Assembly: GCA_951813555.1 (NCBI GenBank)
Contig: OX638344.1
Span: 992,001-1,056,000 of the forward strand
Direction: 5' to 3'
Origin: an uncultured Acidimicrobiales bacterium
GTDB lineage: Bacteria; Actinomycetota; Acidimicrobiia; Acidimicrobiales; Bin134
DNA: 64,000 bases
Position 1 is the first letter of the stretch. The number at the start of each line of letters is the position of its first letter. Position numbers and translations under genes: made by a program. The notes under the pieces were generated by a model. That model made no database searches, was not told where the DNA came from, and was given only the letters and a program-made list of their open reading frames with translations. This document shows, in pieces, positions 1 to 9,500 of the stretch.

Positions 1-666
1 GCTCTTTTGCCCGACGGCCGACTGCTCACCACCGACGTGGGCAATCAGGCGTCCGGGCCGGGCACCGGCCAACTTACCGTGTGGTTCCCGCCCTACGACG
101 GCGCCCGCTGCGTGGTGGCCGACGACATCGCCACTGCCCAGCAACTGGCCGCCGACGGAAACGATGTGCTGGTGGCCTCAGCCCGCCCGCCCACCATCGG
201 CGTGCAGCGCTATTCCAACCTGCCTCGCAGCACAGATCAGTGCGATCCCGCCGCGGTCGCCGTCGAGCTGTTCATCGCCGTAGGCGACGGACTGACCCTC
301 ACCACCGGCATCGCCGCCGATCGACGGGGCGGTTGGTACGTGTCTGACACCCTCGTCGGCGTCATCAACCAGTACGACGGCGACGGCAACTACGTCCGCA
401 CCGTGCTGGCCCCTCCCGAAGGCGAGGGGCTGGCCCTCGAGCCCATCAGCACCGGCTCCCCGCTGGGCATAGCCGTGGGCCCCGACGGCACCCTCTACTA
501 CGCCGACCTGGCCCTGGTCATCAACGAGTCGGGCATCGGCCCCGCCTCGGGCCAGGGCACCGTGCGCCGCATCCGCTTCGACGCCGACAACCAGCCCCTG
601 CCGCCGGAGACCATCGACTACGGCCTCAACTTCCCCGACGGCCTCGGCATCCTCCCCATCCCATAA
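1..666 (+). CDS. NHL/SMP-30-like beta-propeller protein, 5' end missing
   Basis: The reading frame is open from base 1, so the gene starts upstream of the window and 221 codons remain. Motifs typical of NHL or gluconolactonase-type propeller blades recur: GIAADRRGGWYVSD, GIAVGPDGTLYYAD and FPDGLGILPIP, each a hydrophobic strand followed by a D/G-rich turn. No catalytic residues can be assigned. A sugar-lactonase or extracellular binding role is possible but unproven, since the N-terminus and any signal peptide lie outside the window. It ends 46 bases before the ferredoxin gene, which has its own likely promoter. Confidence 0.7.
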   Translation, partial: ALLPDGRLLTTDVGNQASGPGTGQLTVWFPPYDGARCVVADDIATAQQLAADGNDVLVASARPPTIGVQRYSNLPRSTDQCDPAAVAVELFIAVGDGLTLTTGIAADRRGGWYVSDTLVGVINQYDGDGNYVRTVLAPPEGEGLALEPISTGSPLGIAVGPDGTLYYADLALVINESGIGPASGQGTVRRIRFDADNQPLPPETIDYGLNFPDGLGILPIP

Positions 667-698
667 CGCGCATAGTGAGCCGCACCGGCCACTTGACC

Positions 699-704
699 TA
701 CGAT
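699..704 (+). promoter_or_regulatory. Leaderless-type -10 box for the ferredoxin operon
   Basis: TACGAT lies 8 nt before the ATG at 713. No Shine-Dalgarno sequence precedes the start, which fits a leaderless transcript. Confidence 0.45.
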
Positions 705-712
705 TCCCGCTG

Positions 713-913
713 ATGCGCATTCGGGTGGACACCGAGCTCTGCCAGGGTCACGGGCGCTGCTACATGCTGGCCCCCGACTTGTTCGATGCCGACGGCGACG
801 GCTACTGCGAGCCCACCAACGAGCGCGCCGTACCCACCGAGCTGGCCGACCAAGCCCGCCGGGCATCCATGAACTGCCCCGAAGATGCCATCATCCTGAC
901 CGAGGAGACCTGA
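713..913 (+). CDS. 3Fe-4S ferredoxin, P450 redox partner
   Basis: A 66-residue ferredoxin of the small actinobacterial type that passes electrons to cytochrome P450. The cluster ligands are visible: C10-x2-H13-x2-C16 and C55 followed by P56. The usual second cysteine is replaced by His13, as in P450-linked [3Fe-4S] ferredoxins. The stop overlaps the ATG of the P450 gene by one base (TGATG), so the two are translationally coupled and almost certainly work as a pair. A reductase is still needed and is not encoded nearby. Confidence 0.93.
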   Translation: MRIRVDTELCQGHGRCYMLAPDLFDADGDGYCEPTNERAVPTELADQARRASMNCPEDAIILTEET

Positions 914-2094
914 TGACCGACACCGCCCCCCACTCCCACTACACGCTGGAACGCCCCGAAGAGGCCGAGGACCCTCAAACCATCTATCGCGAGCTGCGCG
1001 ACAACGCCCCGGTCGCCCGGTTGGCCGGGCGAGCCACCAGTCACACGCTCACCATCAGCCGCCACGAGGACGTGGTCAGCGCCCTGCGCACGCCCGAGGT
1101 GTTCTCCTCCGACTCGTCCGCAGTCGAAATCGGCAACACCCGCCCGCTGGTGCCCCTCCAGGTCGACCCGCCCCACCACAGCAAGCATCGCAAGGCCCTC
1201 GACCCTCTGTTCGCCCCCAGGCAGATGGCCAAGTACGAACCCCGGGTACGGGAGCTGATCCGCGAGCTCATCGACGCGGTGGTCGAACAGGGCCACTGCA
1301 ATTTCCATGAGGCCGTTGCCGAGCCCCTACCCTCCACCATCTTCTTGGAGTTGCTGGGGCTGCCGGTGAGCCGGGTGCACGAGTTCGTGGCCCTCAAAGA
1401 TGGCATCATCCGCCCGCCGGCCGGCTCCATGGAGGAGCGCTTTCAGAAGGTGAGAGCCACCGGCCAGAAGATCTACGCCGTGCTGGAAGAGGTGGTGGAT
1501 GCCCGCATGGCGGAGCGCCAAGACGACTTCTTGTCCACCATCATCGATGCCGAGGTCGACGGCCAGCCCCTTACCCGCGACGACGTGGTGGACATCGGCT
1601 ACCTGTTCTTCCTGGCCGGACTCGACACCGTATCGGCCTCGCTGGATTGCATGATGGCCTTCCTGGCCCAGAATCCCGACCACCGCCAGCGACTGGTGGA
1701 CGACCCCGCCATCATCCCCCACGCCATCGAGGAGATGTTGCGCTACGAGACCCCAGTGCCCACGGTGCCCCGGATAACCGCGTCCGACACCGAGGTGAGC
1801 GGTTGTCCCATGTCCGCCGGTACCCCCATCACCGTTCTGCTCGGCTCGGCCAATACCGACGAGCGGGTGTGGGACCGCCCCGACGAGGTGGACTTCGACC
1901 GGGAGTCCAACAGGCACTTGGCCTTCGGCGGCGGAGTGCACCGCTGCCTGGGTTCCCATCTGGCCCGCATGGAGTTGCGGGTGGCCCTGGAGGAGTGGCA
2001 CGCCCGGGTCCCCGACTACCGCCTGGCCGAAGGCCTCGAGTTGAAGTACAGCCCCGGCATCCGCCAAGTCGACAACCTGGAGCTGGTGTGGTGA
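913..2094 (+). CDS. Cytochrome P450 (first of three)
   Basis: A 393-residue soluble bacterial P450 monooxygenase. The heme-binding loop [10 protein letters not shown] places the thiolate ligand at Cys345. The I-helix oxygen-activation motif AGLDT has Asp238-Thr239, and the K-helix ExxR motif lies in EEMLRYETP. Family knowledge predicts hydroxylation of a hydrophobic substrate, which the sequence does not identify. It is coupled upstream to its ferredoxin and downstream, by a 4-base GTGA overlap, to a CaiB/BaiF CoA-transferase, suggesting that the oxidised product or its parent acid is handled as a CoA thioester. Confidence 0.95.
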   Translation: MTDTAPHSHYTLERPEEAEDPQTIYRELRDNAPVARLAGRATSHTLTISRHEDVVSALRTPEVFSSDSSAVEIGNTRPLVPLQVDPPHHSKHRKALDPLFAPRQMAKYEPRVRELIRELIDAVVEQGHCNFHEAVAEPLPSTIFLELLGLPVSRVHEFVALKDGIIRPPAGSMEERFQKVRATGQKIYAVLEEVVDARMAERQDDFLSTIIDAEVDGQPLTRDDVVDIGYLFFLAGLDTVSASLDCMMAFLAQNPDHRQRLVDDPAIIPHAIEEMLRYETPVPTVPRITASDTEVSGCPMSAGTPITVLLGSANTDERVWDRPDEVDFDRESNRHLAFGGGVHRCLGSHLARMELRVALEEWHARVPDYRLAEGLELKYSPGIRQVDNLELVW

Positions 2095-3332
2095 GCGACA
2101 ATACGGCCCCGCCCAGCCACCCGCTCGAAGGCGTCCGGGTCATCGAGGTGGCCAGCTGGATGTTCATCCCCTCGGGCGGCTCGGTGCTGATCGACTGGGG
2201 TGCCGATGTCATCAAAGTCGAGCACCCGGTCACCGGCGACCCCCAGCGGGGCCTCATCACCTCCGGCCTGGTCCCCGGCGGCGCCGGCGGGGTCAACTTC
2301 ATGATCGAACAGCCCAACCGGGGCAAGCGGTCTATCGGGCTGAACCTGGCCCACCCCGACGGCCGGGAGATGCTCCTCAAGCTGGTGGAGAATGCCGATG
2401 TCTTCCTCACCAACTACATGCCCCCGGTGCGCCGCAAGCTCCGCATCGACACCGACGACCTGCGGGAGCGCAACCCCCAGATCATCATTGCCCGAGGCTC
2501 CGGCCAGGGCCCCCACGGCCCCGACGCCGAGAAGGGCGGCTACGACGGCGCCTCCTTCTGGGCCCGCGGCGGCATGGGCGCCACCCTGCCCGCCCGCCCC
2601 GACGGCTGGCCCATGAGCCAACCGGCCCCCGCCTTCGGCGACGTCATGGGCGGGATGGCCACCGCCGGGGCCATCGCGGCGGCCCTCTTTCAGCGAGCCG
2701 CCACCGGCGAGCCCTCGGTCATCGACGTGTCGCTTTTGGCCACTGCCATGTGGCAGCTCTCGCCCCTGGTGATCGCGGCCAAGCTCTTCGGAATGGACCG
2801 GCTCCCGGTCGGCGACCGCACCAAGATGGTCAACCCCGTGGTGAACGCCTACCGCACCTCCGACAACCGCTATCTCAGCTTCATCCTGCTCCAGGCCGAC
2901 AAGCACTGGGCGCAGCTCTGCGACTGCATCGGCCGCCCCGAGCTGGCCACCGACCCCCGGTTCGTCGACATGGCTGCCCGAGCCGAGAACAACGAGGCCT
3001 GCATCGCCATCCTCGACGAGGTGTTCGAGGCCCAGCCCCTGGCCTACTGGAAAGAGGCCCTGGCCGACTTCAAAGGGGTGTGGGTCCCGTTCCAGACCCT
3101 CAGCGAGCTCTACGACGATCCCCAGGTCGTCGCCAACGGCTACCTCCCCGCCATGACCGCCGGCAACGGCCAAGAAGTACAGCTCGTGGCCAACCCCGCC
3201 ATGTTCAACGAGCAGCCCGTAACCGTAAACCGCGCCCCCGAACACGGCGAGCACACCGAAACCCTCCTCCTAGAAGCCGGCATCCCCTGGGACCAAATAG
3301 ACGCCATGAAGGATTCCGGCGCCATCCTCTAA
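2091..3332 (+). CDS. CaiB/BaiF family CoA-transferase
   Basis: A 413-residue family III CoA-transferase that moves CoA between organic acids. The start is GTG 2091, overlapping the P450 stop, where the family N-terminus begins ([14 protein letters not shown]). Family landmarks include [10 protein letters not shown], the GKRSIGLNL segment, an Asp in [10 protein letters not shown] at the position expected for the catalytic aspartate, and [10 protein letters not shown]. The frame is open further upstream, but that stretch only shadows the P450 gene. As third gene of the ferredoxin-P450 operon it probably activates or recycles the substrate acid. The substrate is unknown. Confidence 0.92.
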   Translation: MSDNTAPPSHPLEGVRVIEVASWMFIPSGGSVLIDWGADVIKVEHPVTGDPQRGLITSGLVPGGAGGVNFMIEQPNRGKRSIGLNLAHPDGREMLLKLVENADVFLTNYMPPVRRKLRIDTDDLRERNPQIIIARGSGQGPHGPDAEKGGYDGASFWARGGMGATLPARPDGWPMSQPAPAFGDVMGGMATAGAIAAALFQRAATGEPSVIDVSLLATAMWQLSPLVIAAKLFGMDRLPVGDRTKMVNPVVNAYRTSDNRYLSFILLQADKHWAQLCDCIGRPELATDPRFVDMAARAENNEACIAILDEVFEAQPLAYWKEALADFKGVWVPFQTLSELYDDPQVVANGYLPAMTAGNGQEVQLVANPAMFNEQPVTVNRAPEHGEHTETLLLEAGIPWDQIDAMKDSGAIL

Positions 3333-3351
3333 CCCTGCGCCGCAGCGGGTT
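3331..3351. terminator. Hairpin between convergent genes
   Basis: AACCC (3331-3335) pairs with GGGTT (3347-3351), with an inner TGC/GCA pairing. It sits exactly between two convergent stop codons and could terminate both transcripts. There is no T-tract, so the call is tentative. Confidence 0.35.
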
Positions 3352-4187
3352 CAGCCGCCGAATAGGGCGGTGGAGATAGAGGCGGCGATGCGGGGTGGGT
3401 CTTGGAGGGGGCCGAAGTGGGTGAGGTCGTCGAAGGTCATCAGGGTGCCGTTGGGCAGGGCATCGGCGATGTAGGGGGCCACCATGGCGGGGGGATCGGT
3501 GTCAGTGCCGGTCGCCACCGTTACCTGAGCAGCCACTTCGCCCAGCCGGTCGAATGCCGATCGGTCGGGGTTCTCGAAGATGGTCGCCTCCACCTCCCGA
3601 GGGCACTTCATCGTAACCGTGCCATCGGGCAGCTCTCGAAAGCCGTGGTCCACGTAGGCCCGCAGCACCTCGGGGTCCAACAGGCTGAACGGGGGCCGGG
3701 TCGAGTACCGGTCATAGGCGGCCTGGTGCGATTCGAAGAATTCCTTGCGCATCCGGGCGATATCCCCCAGCGCCCTGACGCCGTCTTTGGGCAAAGCTAT
3801 CGACGGGATGGTCACCGGCTCATACAACCAGGCCCTATCGAAGGTCCCGGGCCGGGACAGCTCGGCCTTCAGGATGGATGCCCCGCCCAAAGAGTGGCCC
3901 GCTGCCAACCGAGGGGTCGGACCGATCGCATCCACCGCAGCCAGCACATCGTCGGCCATCCCATCCCAGTGGTAGTCCTCATCCGGCCCTGACACGCTGT
4001 CGCCGTGGCCCCGGAAGTCCAGCGCCCAGCAGTGGGCCACCGGCCTCAGCTCTCGGGCCACCGCCCCCCACATCAACCCGCAGAAACTGTTGGCATGGGC
4101 CAACAGCACCGGCGGCCCGTCGCCCCCCAAGTCGTGCAACGCCACCCGGGCGCCCCCGGTGGAGGCAATCAGCCGGTGCTCGCTCAT
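3351..4187 (-). CDS. Alpha/beta-fold hydrolase
   Basis: A 278-residue alpha/beta hydrolase. The nucleophile elbow GHSLGG (Ser about residue 96), an early LLAHANSFCG oxyanion-type segment, a DFRGHGDS motif and a late THFGP histidine give a complete catalytic triad. The start is the ATG at 4187 (MSEHRL). The open frame continues further upstream but would overlap the divergent hydratase. Likely an esterase, lipase or thioesterase, with no basis to name a substrate. It is convergent with the CoA-transferase gene and divergent from the enoyl-CoA hydratase, sharing a 64-base intergenic region with the latter. Confidence 0.9.
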   Translation of the reverse strand: MSEHRLIASTGGARVALHDLGGDGPPVLLAHANSFCGLMWGAVARELRPVAHCWALDFRGHGDSVSGPDEDYHWDGMADDVLAAVDAIGPTPRLAAGHSLGGASILKAELSRPGTFDRAWLYEPVTIPSIALPKDGVRALGDIARMRKEFFESHQAAYDRYSTRPPFSLLDPEVLRAYVDHGFRELPDGTVTMKCPREVEATIFENPDRSAFDRLGEVAAQVTVATGTDTDPPAMVAPYIADALPNGTLMTFDDLTHFGPLQDPPRIAASISTALFGG

Positions 4188-4237
4188 AGCCCTAGAGCCG
4201 TGCCAGTGTCGGTGGGACCACACACAAGTCGGCAGAT

Positions 4238-4243
4238 TACGGT
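4238..4243 (+). promoter_or_regulatory. Leaderless-type -10 box for the enoyl-CoA hydratase gene
   Basis: TACGGT lies 8 nt before the ATG at 4252, with no Shine-Dalgarno sequence. Confidence 0.35.
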
Positions 4244-4251
4244 GGGCAGCC

Positions 4252-5079
4252 ATGAGCGACAACATCGTCCTGATCGACAATCCCCGGCCCCATGTCCGGC
4301 GCATCACCATGAACCGCCCCGAGAAGCGCAACAGCCTCATCCACCCCTTGCGGGGGGCCGTGCTCGAGGCGCTGACCGAGGCTGACAAAGACAAAGATGT
4401 CAAGGTCAGCATTGTCTGTGGCGCCGGCCCGTCTTTCTCCGCCGGCTACGACCTCGGCGGCGGCAACGAGGGCTACAAGCTGCCCTTCTACACCCCCGGC
4501 GGCGATGGCCAATGGCCTCGCCACGTAACCGAGGGCTGGATGAGCATCTGGGACCTGGCCAAGCCGGTCATCGCCCAGGTTCACGGCTATTGCCTGGCCG
4601 GGGGCAGCGAGCTGGCCACCGGCTGCGATCTGGTGTACATGGCCGAGGACGCCAAGATGGGCTATCCCGCCGTCCGATTCGGCGTGCCCGACATGCACTT
4701 CCACTCCTGGTTCATGGGCATGCGCAAGGCCATGGAGATGATGCTCACCGGCGACTACGTCTCGGGTATCGAGGCGGTGGAGAAGGGCTGGGCCAACGCC
4801 GCCTATCCCGAAGACGAGCTGGCCGAAGCGGTGCTCGACATCGCCGAGCGCATCGCCCAGGTCCCCGCCGAGCTGCTCCAGATGAACAAGCGGGTGGTCC
4901 ACCGCCAGATGGAGCACATGGGCATGCGGGCCGGCATCCGGGCCGGCACCGAGCTGTGCGCGCTGGGCACCCACACCCAGGCCATGGCCGACTTCGTGGG
5001 CTCGATCCAGAAGAAGGGCCTCACCACCACCCTTTCTGAGCGCGATTCCAAGTTCGGCGACTACCGCACCAGCCACTGA
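4252..5079 (+). CDS. Enoyl-CoA hydratase/isomerase family protein
   Basis: A 275-residue crotonase-fold protein. The family oxyanion-hole segments are present: CGAGPSFSAGYDLGG near residue 60 and QVHGYCLAGGSELATGCDLV near residue 110, followed by FGVPD. One of the two usual glutamates is kept in GGSEL. The exact reaction (hydration, isomerisation, decarboxylation or thioester hydrolysis) cannot be fixed from sequence alone. The start is ATG 4252 (MSDNIVLID). It probably belongs to beta-oxidation-like degradation, consistent with neighbouring CoA-transferases and Liv-type importers. Confidence 0.93.
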   Translation: MSDNIVLIDNPRPHVRRITMNRPEKRNSLIHPLRGAVLEALTEADKDKDVKVSIVCGAGPSFSAGYDLGGGNEGYKLPFYTPGGDGQWPRHVTEGWMSIWDLAKPVIAQVHGYCLAGGSELATGCDLVYMAEDAKMGYPAVRFGVPDMHFHSWFMGMRKAMEMMLTGDYVSGIEAVEKGWANAAYPEDELAEAVLDIAERIAQVPAELLQMNKRVVHRQMEHMGMRAGIRAGTELCALGTHTQAMADFVGSIQKKGLTTTLSERDSKFGDYRTSH

Positions 5080-5155
5080 CCCCGCCGACCCCCCTGTATG
5101 GGGGCGAGCGAGTTGGGCTAGTTTGACGGGGACAATTACGAGGGGGGAATCCTTG

Positions 5156-6649
5156 ATGGCTGCTCGCTTTTGGAAACTGGCGCTGATTCTCGCCGCTCTG
5201 GCCCTGGTGGCCAGCGCCTGCGGCAATGCCGGGAACGACGATGAGGGAGGCGCCCCGGCAACCACCGCGGCGCCCGCCGCGCCCGAAGAGCCCGACGACG
5301 AGCCCGCCCCCGAGGAGGCCGACGACGAGCCCGCCCCCGCCCCCGAGGAAGCCGGCGACGACGAGCCCGCCCCCGACGGCGAGCCCGAAGCTGAGCCCGA
5401 ACCCGAGGAGCCCAAGGAGCCCGAGCACCGCCACACCTTCGTGCCCATCTCCGGGGTGCCCGGGGTGAACGACTCCGAGATCAAGGTCACCTCCATCGTC
5501 ACCATCAGCAACAACGCGCTGGGCACCAACATCGCCGCCTACAACGACGGCATCGAGGCCTATTTCAACTACATCAACGACACCGGCGGCATCTACGGCC
5601 GCGAGCTGGTACTGGCCAACAAGCGCGACGACCAGCTGTTCTCGAACCAAGCCGAATCGCTGGCCATGGTGGAAGAAGACGACTCGCTGGCCGCCTTCGT
5701 GGCCACCCTGCTGTTCTTCGGGGCCGACACTCTCAACGACGCCGGCGTGCCGGTGTTCGGCTGGAACATCCACAACGAGTTCGCCGACCGGTGGAACATC
5801 GTCGGCAACATCGCCCCTAGCTGCATCGGCTGCATCCACCAGCTGTTCCCCTGGGTCGCCACCCAGGTGGGCGCCACCAAGGTCGGAATCTTCGGCTACG
5901 GCAACAGCGAGAACTCCAAGATCTGCGCCGAGGGCACCCGCGACTCCGTCGAGCACTACAGCGCCGAGGCCGGCGGCATGACGGTGGAGTTCTTCGATAC
6001 CTCCATTGAGTTCGGCCTGGCCGGCGGCGTGGCCCCCCAAGTCTCGGAGATGAAGGACAAAGGGGTCGACTTCATCTTCACCTGCCTCGACCTCAACGGC
6101 ATGCGCACCATCGCCCAAGAGCTGGTCAAGCAGGACTACCGCGACCAGGTCACCATGTACCACCCCAACACCTACAACCATGAGTTCGTCGCCGCCAACG
6201 CCGACTTGTTCGAGGGCGACTTGGTCTTCGTCCAGTTCGTGCCGTTCGAGGCCGAAATCGACAGCGAGCTGCAAAGGCGGTTCTTCGAGTACACCGAGGG
6301 CCTCAAGCTCGAAGAGCAGACCATCGTCGGCTGGCTCAACGCCCACCTGTTCTACGACGGGCTTCTGGCCGCGGGCCCCGAGTTCGACCGGGCCTCTTTG
6401 ATGGAGGCGGTGCGCTCGTTCGAGGATTACAGCCACGACGGGCTCACCAATCCCATCGACTGGAACCGCCAGATACCGCTGCCCAACGACAACATCGACG
6501 CCGACTACGAATACCGCTGTGTGAACGGCGTGCAGGTGCAAGACGGGGCATTCGTCCAATGGACCGGCGAGCCCGGCAAGCCGTGGTTGTGCTGGGAGAC
6601 CGTCCGCACTGACTGGCACGATCCCGAGGCCCTCACATTCGTAGGCTGA
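5156..6649 (+). CDS. Branched-chain amino-acid-type ABC transporter substrate-binding lipoprotein
   Basis: A 497-residue periplasmic-binding-fold lipoprotein. Residues 1-22 form a signal peptide ending in a lipobox (VASAC). An Ala/Pro/Glu/Asp-rich linker of about 60 residues (EEPDDEPAPEEADDEPAP style) then tethers the binding domain away from the membrane. The domain begins at about residue 100 (GVPGVNDSEIKVTSIVTISN) and shows the family hallmark of a substrate-binding protein with amide/aliphatic ligands. ATG 5156 is chosen because a G-rich ribosome-binding site precedes it. It is the first gene of a complete four-gene transporter operon. The ligand could be an amino acid, amide or small carboxylate. 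Confidence 0.93.
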   Translation: MAARFWKLALILAALALVASACGNAGNDDEGGAPATTAAPAAPEEPDDEPAPEEADDEPAPAPEEAGDDEPAPDGEPEAEPEPEEPKEPEHRHTFVPISGVPGVNDSEIKVTSIVTISNNALGTNIAAYNDGIEAYFNYINDTGGIYGRELVLANKRDDQLFSNQAESLAMVEEDDSLAAFVATLLFFGADTLNDAGVPVFGWNIHNEFADRWNIVGNIAPSCIGCIHQLFPWVATQVGATKVGIFGYGNSENSKICAEGTRDSVEHYSAEAGGMTVEFFDTSIEFGLAGGVAPQVSEMKDKGVDFIFTCLDLNGMRTIAQELVKQDYRDQVTMYHPNTYNHEFVAANADLFEGDLVFVQFVPFEAEIDSELQRRFFEYTEGLKLEEQTIVGWLNAHLFYDGLLAAGPEFDRASLMEAVRSFEDYSHDGLTNPIDWNRQIPLPNDNIDADYEYRCVNGVQVQDGAFVQWTGEPGKPWLCWETVRTDWHDPEALTFVG

Positions 6650-6678
6650 CGGTCCGCTGAGCAGAGGCTGAGCCGACG

Positions 6679-8733
6679 ATGACCGCCAGCGTCCTCGCCG
6701 CCGGGGTCGTGGAAGAAACCGTCCGGGCGTTTTTCCAGGGCCTTCCCATCGGCGCGGGATTCGCCCTGGTGGCCATGAGCTTCGTGCTCACCTACAAGAC
6801 CTCCGGGGTGTTCAACCTGGCCTTCGGGGCCCAGGCCTTCATCAGCGCCGCCACCTACTTCGAGCTCCACGTGCGGCGCGACTGGCCCATCTGGTCGGCG
6901 GTGCTGGTGGCGGTGGTGCTGGTCGCCCCGGCGCTCGGCCTGCTTTTGGAGCGACTGGTCTTCCGCCACGTGCATGCTGCCTCCGCGGTGGCCAAGCTGG
7001 TCATCTCGCTCGGCCTCATGGTGGCGCTGCCCGAGCTGTTCAAGCTCATCGTCGACTACAACCGCGAGCAGCCTTTCGGGGCGGTGGGCATCATCCCCGA
7101 CGGCACCACCGTCTACCGGCTGTTCGGCCGATACCCCGTCACCCGCGACGAGATCGCGGCTTTCGTCATCGTGGTCGCCGCCGCGGTGGCCCTGGCCGCA
7201 CTGTTCCGCTACACCCGCTTTGGCCTGCGCATCCGGGCGGTGGTGCAGAGCCCCAGGATGACCGAGCTCAACGGGGTCAACGCCGACTGGGTGTCGTCGG
7301 GCTCGTGGATGCTCTCCAGCTTCTTCGCCGGTTTGGCCGGCGTGCTGCTGGTGCCCACCACGTCGTCGCTGGGCACGGTGCTGGAGCCCCAGGGCTATTT
7401 CCCAATCGTGATCTCCGCGCTGGCCGCGGCCGCGCTGGGCCGACTGGTCAACCTGCCCGCCGCCCTGTTCGGCGGACTGGCGCTGGGGATCGTCACCACC
7501 CAGATGCGCACCCACGTGCCCCGGGACAACGTCATCTTGGCCGAGTTGCAGGGCCCCGCGCTGCCCTATGTGATGCTGTTCGCCATCATCGTGTTCTGGC
7601 CCGCCATCCGCCGCCAGGTCGCCGGGGCCGACCCGCTGCTGGGGGTGTCCCCGCCCCCGCCCGCGCTGGCCGCCACCAGCCGCAGCCGGGGCATGACCAT
7701 CTACACCCGGATCATGGCCCTGGCCTTTTTCACCGCGGTGGGCATCTGGACCTTCGGCTACGCCAACAACTTCTGGATCTCCCGCATCACCCACTCGGTG
7801 ATCTTCTCCATCATCTTTCTGTCCATCGTGGTGTTCACCGGCCTCGGCGGCCAGATCGCCCTGTGCCAGGTGACCTTCGCGGCCATCGGTGCGTTCGGCG
7901 CCATGCAGTTCGCCCAGCGCTGGGACATCTCGGTGATCGTCGGAATGGTGGCCGGCGCGGCCATCGCCGCCGCGGTGGGCGCGGTGCTCAGCATTCCGGT
8001 CATGCGCCTGGGCGGCATCTGGCTGGCCATCGCCACCCTGGCCTTCGCGCTGTTCTTCCACGACGTGTTGGTGAAATACAGCTGGGTGGGCGGCTCGCTG
8101 TTCCACGGCCGCGGCGTGCCCCGGCCCGAGTTCTTCGGCGTCGACTTCTCCAGCCGCGAGAACTTCCTCATCTTGTGCGTCGCCATCTTGGTGCTGGTGG
8201 GTGTGCTCATAATCCTCATCCGCGAGAGCAGCACCGGCATGGCGCTGCGGGCGCTGCGGGGGTCCGAGACCGCGGCCGAGTCCATCGGGGTGGTCTCCTG
8301 GCGGTCCCGGGTCATCGTGTTCTCGGTGTCGGCCGCCATCGCCGCCATCGGCGGGGGGCTGTTGGCCATGGAGGAGCGACTGGTGGGCTACGAGTCCAAC
8401 TACGACCCCCAGACCGGGCTGTTCTGGCTGGTGATCGTGGTGGTGCTGGGCGCTCGCACGGTGGAGGGCGGCGTCCAGGCCGGCGTGGCCTTCGTGATCT
8501 TCCCCGAGCTGGTGCTCGACCGCTGGCTGGGCCTGCACGGGGCGTGGCGGTACGTGCTGTTCGGCTTCGCCGCCATCTCGTTCGCCCGCCATCCCGAGGG
8601 CCTGCTCGAGCACGGCAAGCGCCGCTCACAAGCCCTGATGCAGCGGGCCTTCGGACGCCGCCAGCCGGCGATGGCCGCGGCCGGTGCCGGTGAGCCAGCC
8701 GACTCCGGGACCGAGACGGGAGGCGAGCCATGA
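6679..8733 (+). CDS. Fused LivH-LivM ABC transporter permease
   Basis: A single 684-residue membrane protein carries both permeases that are normally separate. The LivH-like half (about residues 1-320) begins FFQGLPIGAGFALVAMSFVL and includes SGVFNLAFGAQAF. The LivM-like half (about residues 340-660) includes VFTGLGGQIALCQVTFAAIGAF and MALRALRGSETAAESIGV, the cytoplasmic coupling segment. The join is a short Pro/Ala linker (SPPPPALAA). It lies 29 bases after the binding-protein gene and overlaps livG by the 4-base ATGA. The second transporter in this window keeps the two permeases as separate genes. Confidence 0.93.
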   Translation: MTASVLAAGVVEETVRAFFQGLPIGAGFALVAMSFVLTYKTSGVFNLAFGAQAFISAATYFELHVRRDWPIWSAVLVAVVLVAPALGLLLERLVFRHVHAASAVAKLVISLGLMVALPELFKLIVDYNREQPFGAVGIIPDGTTVYRLFGRYPVTRDEIAAFVIVVAAAVALAALFRYTRFGLRIRAVVQSPRMTELNGVNADWVSSGSWMLSSFFAGLAGVLLVPTTSSLGTVLEPQGYFPIVISALAAAALGRLVNLPAALFGGLALGIVTTQMRTHVPRDNVILAELQGPALPYVMLFAIIVFWPAIRRQVAGADPLLGVSPPPPALAATSRSRGMTIYTRIMALAFFTAVGIWTFGYANNFWISRITHSVIFSIIFLSIVVFTGLGGQIALCQVTFAAIGAFGAMQFAQRWDISVIVGMVAGAAIAAAVGAVLSIPVMRLGGIWLAIATLAFALFFHDVLVKYSWVGGSLFHGRGVPRPEFFGVDFSSRENFLILCVAILVLVGVLIILIRESSTGMALRALRGSETAAESIGVVSWRSRVIVFSVSAAIAAIGGGLLAMEERLVGYESNYDPQTGLFWLVIVVVLGARTVEGGVQAGVAFVIFPELVLDRWLGLHGAWRYVLFGFAAISFARHPEGLLEHGKRRSQALMQRAFGRRQPAMAAAGAGEPADSGTETGGEP

Positions 8734-9500
8734 GCCTGCTGGCCGCCGACGGCATCACCAAGCGGTTCGCGGGCATCACCGCCGTCGACGATGTGCACAT
8801 CGCGCTGGACGCTGGGGAGCGGGTTGGCCTGATCGGTCCCAACGGCGCGGGCAAGACCACCCTGTTCAACTGCCTTTTGGGCCTGCTGCGCCCCGACGCC
8901 GGCTCGGTGAGCTTTGACGGCGAAGACATCACCCGCCTGCCGGTCTACCGCCGAGCCCGCCTCGGGATCGGCCGCACCTTCCAGCGGGTTGAGCTGTTCA
9001 GCGGGTCGTCGGTGCGCGACCACCTGCTGTTCGCCCACCGCATCCGCCGCGGCACCGGTGCCCTGTGGAAAGACCTGCTCGGCCTGGGCCTGCCCAAGCC
9101 CGTCGAGATCGAGCGCTGCGACGCCCTGCTCGACAGCCTCGGGCTGGGCGGCATGGGCGACGAGCCCATCGAGGCCCTCAGCCTGGGCCAGAGCCGGCTG
9201 GTGGAGGTGGCCCGAGCGCTCATGACCCAGCCCCGAGTGGTGCTGTTGGACGAGCCCTCCTCGGGCCTCGACCGGGCCGAGACCAACGCTTTGGCCGACA
9301 CCCTGGCCCGCATCCAAGCCGAACAGGGGTTCGGGCTGCTGCTGGTGGAACACGACGTGGAGCTGGTGGCCTCGTTCACCGAGCGCACCTACGTGCTCGA
9401 CTTCGGGCGGCTGATCACCCACGGCTCCACCGCCGATGTGATGCAAGACCCCGAAGTCCGGTCGGCCTACCTGGGCGATTTCGCGGCGGGCCCGTCATGA
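8730..9500 (+). CDS. livG: Liv-type ABC transporter ATPase (LivG)
   Basis: A 256-residue ATP-binding subunit. Walker A is GPNGAGKTT near residue 35, the Q-loop region is GIGRTFQRVELF, the signature is ALSLGQSRLVEVARAL, and Walker B plus glutamate is VVLLDEPSSGLD. The H-loop is LVEHDVELV. GIGRTFQ and the overall length mark it as LivG rather than LivF. It overlaps both neighbours by 4 bases, so the permease and the two ATPases are translationally coupled. Confidence 0.94.
   Translation: MSLLAADGITKRFAGITAVDDVHIALDAGERVGLIGPNGAGKTTLFNCLLGLLRPDAGSVSFDGEDITRLPVYRRARLGIGRTFQRVELFSGSSVRDHLLFAHRIRRGTGALWKDLLGLGLPKPVEIERCDALLDSLGLGGMGDEPIEALSLGQSRLVEVARALMTQPRVVLLDEPSSGLDRAETNALADTLARIQAEQGFGLLLVEHDVELVASFTERTYVLDFGRLITHGSTADVMQDPEVRSAYLGDFAAGPS

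Noticed and set aside
1647..2090. Upstream extension of the CoA-transferase frame through the P450 gene, which might suggest a fusion.
   Set aside because: The extension is Pro/Arg-rich shadow sequence. The family N-terminus begins at GTG 2091, which overlaps the P450 stop.
5090..5104. CCCCC/GGGGG hairpin after the enoyl-CoA hydratase as a terminator.
   Set aside because: The stem is only 5 bp and no T-tract follows, so it is too weak to call.
6505..8613. A 702-codon open frame on the minus strand over the fused permease gene, and many similar long opposite-strand frames.
   Set aside because: Composition is His/Gly/Arg-rich without motifs, typical of antisense shadows in GC-rich coding DNA. 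The plus-strand genes have clear families.
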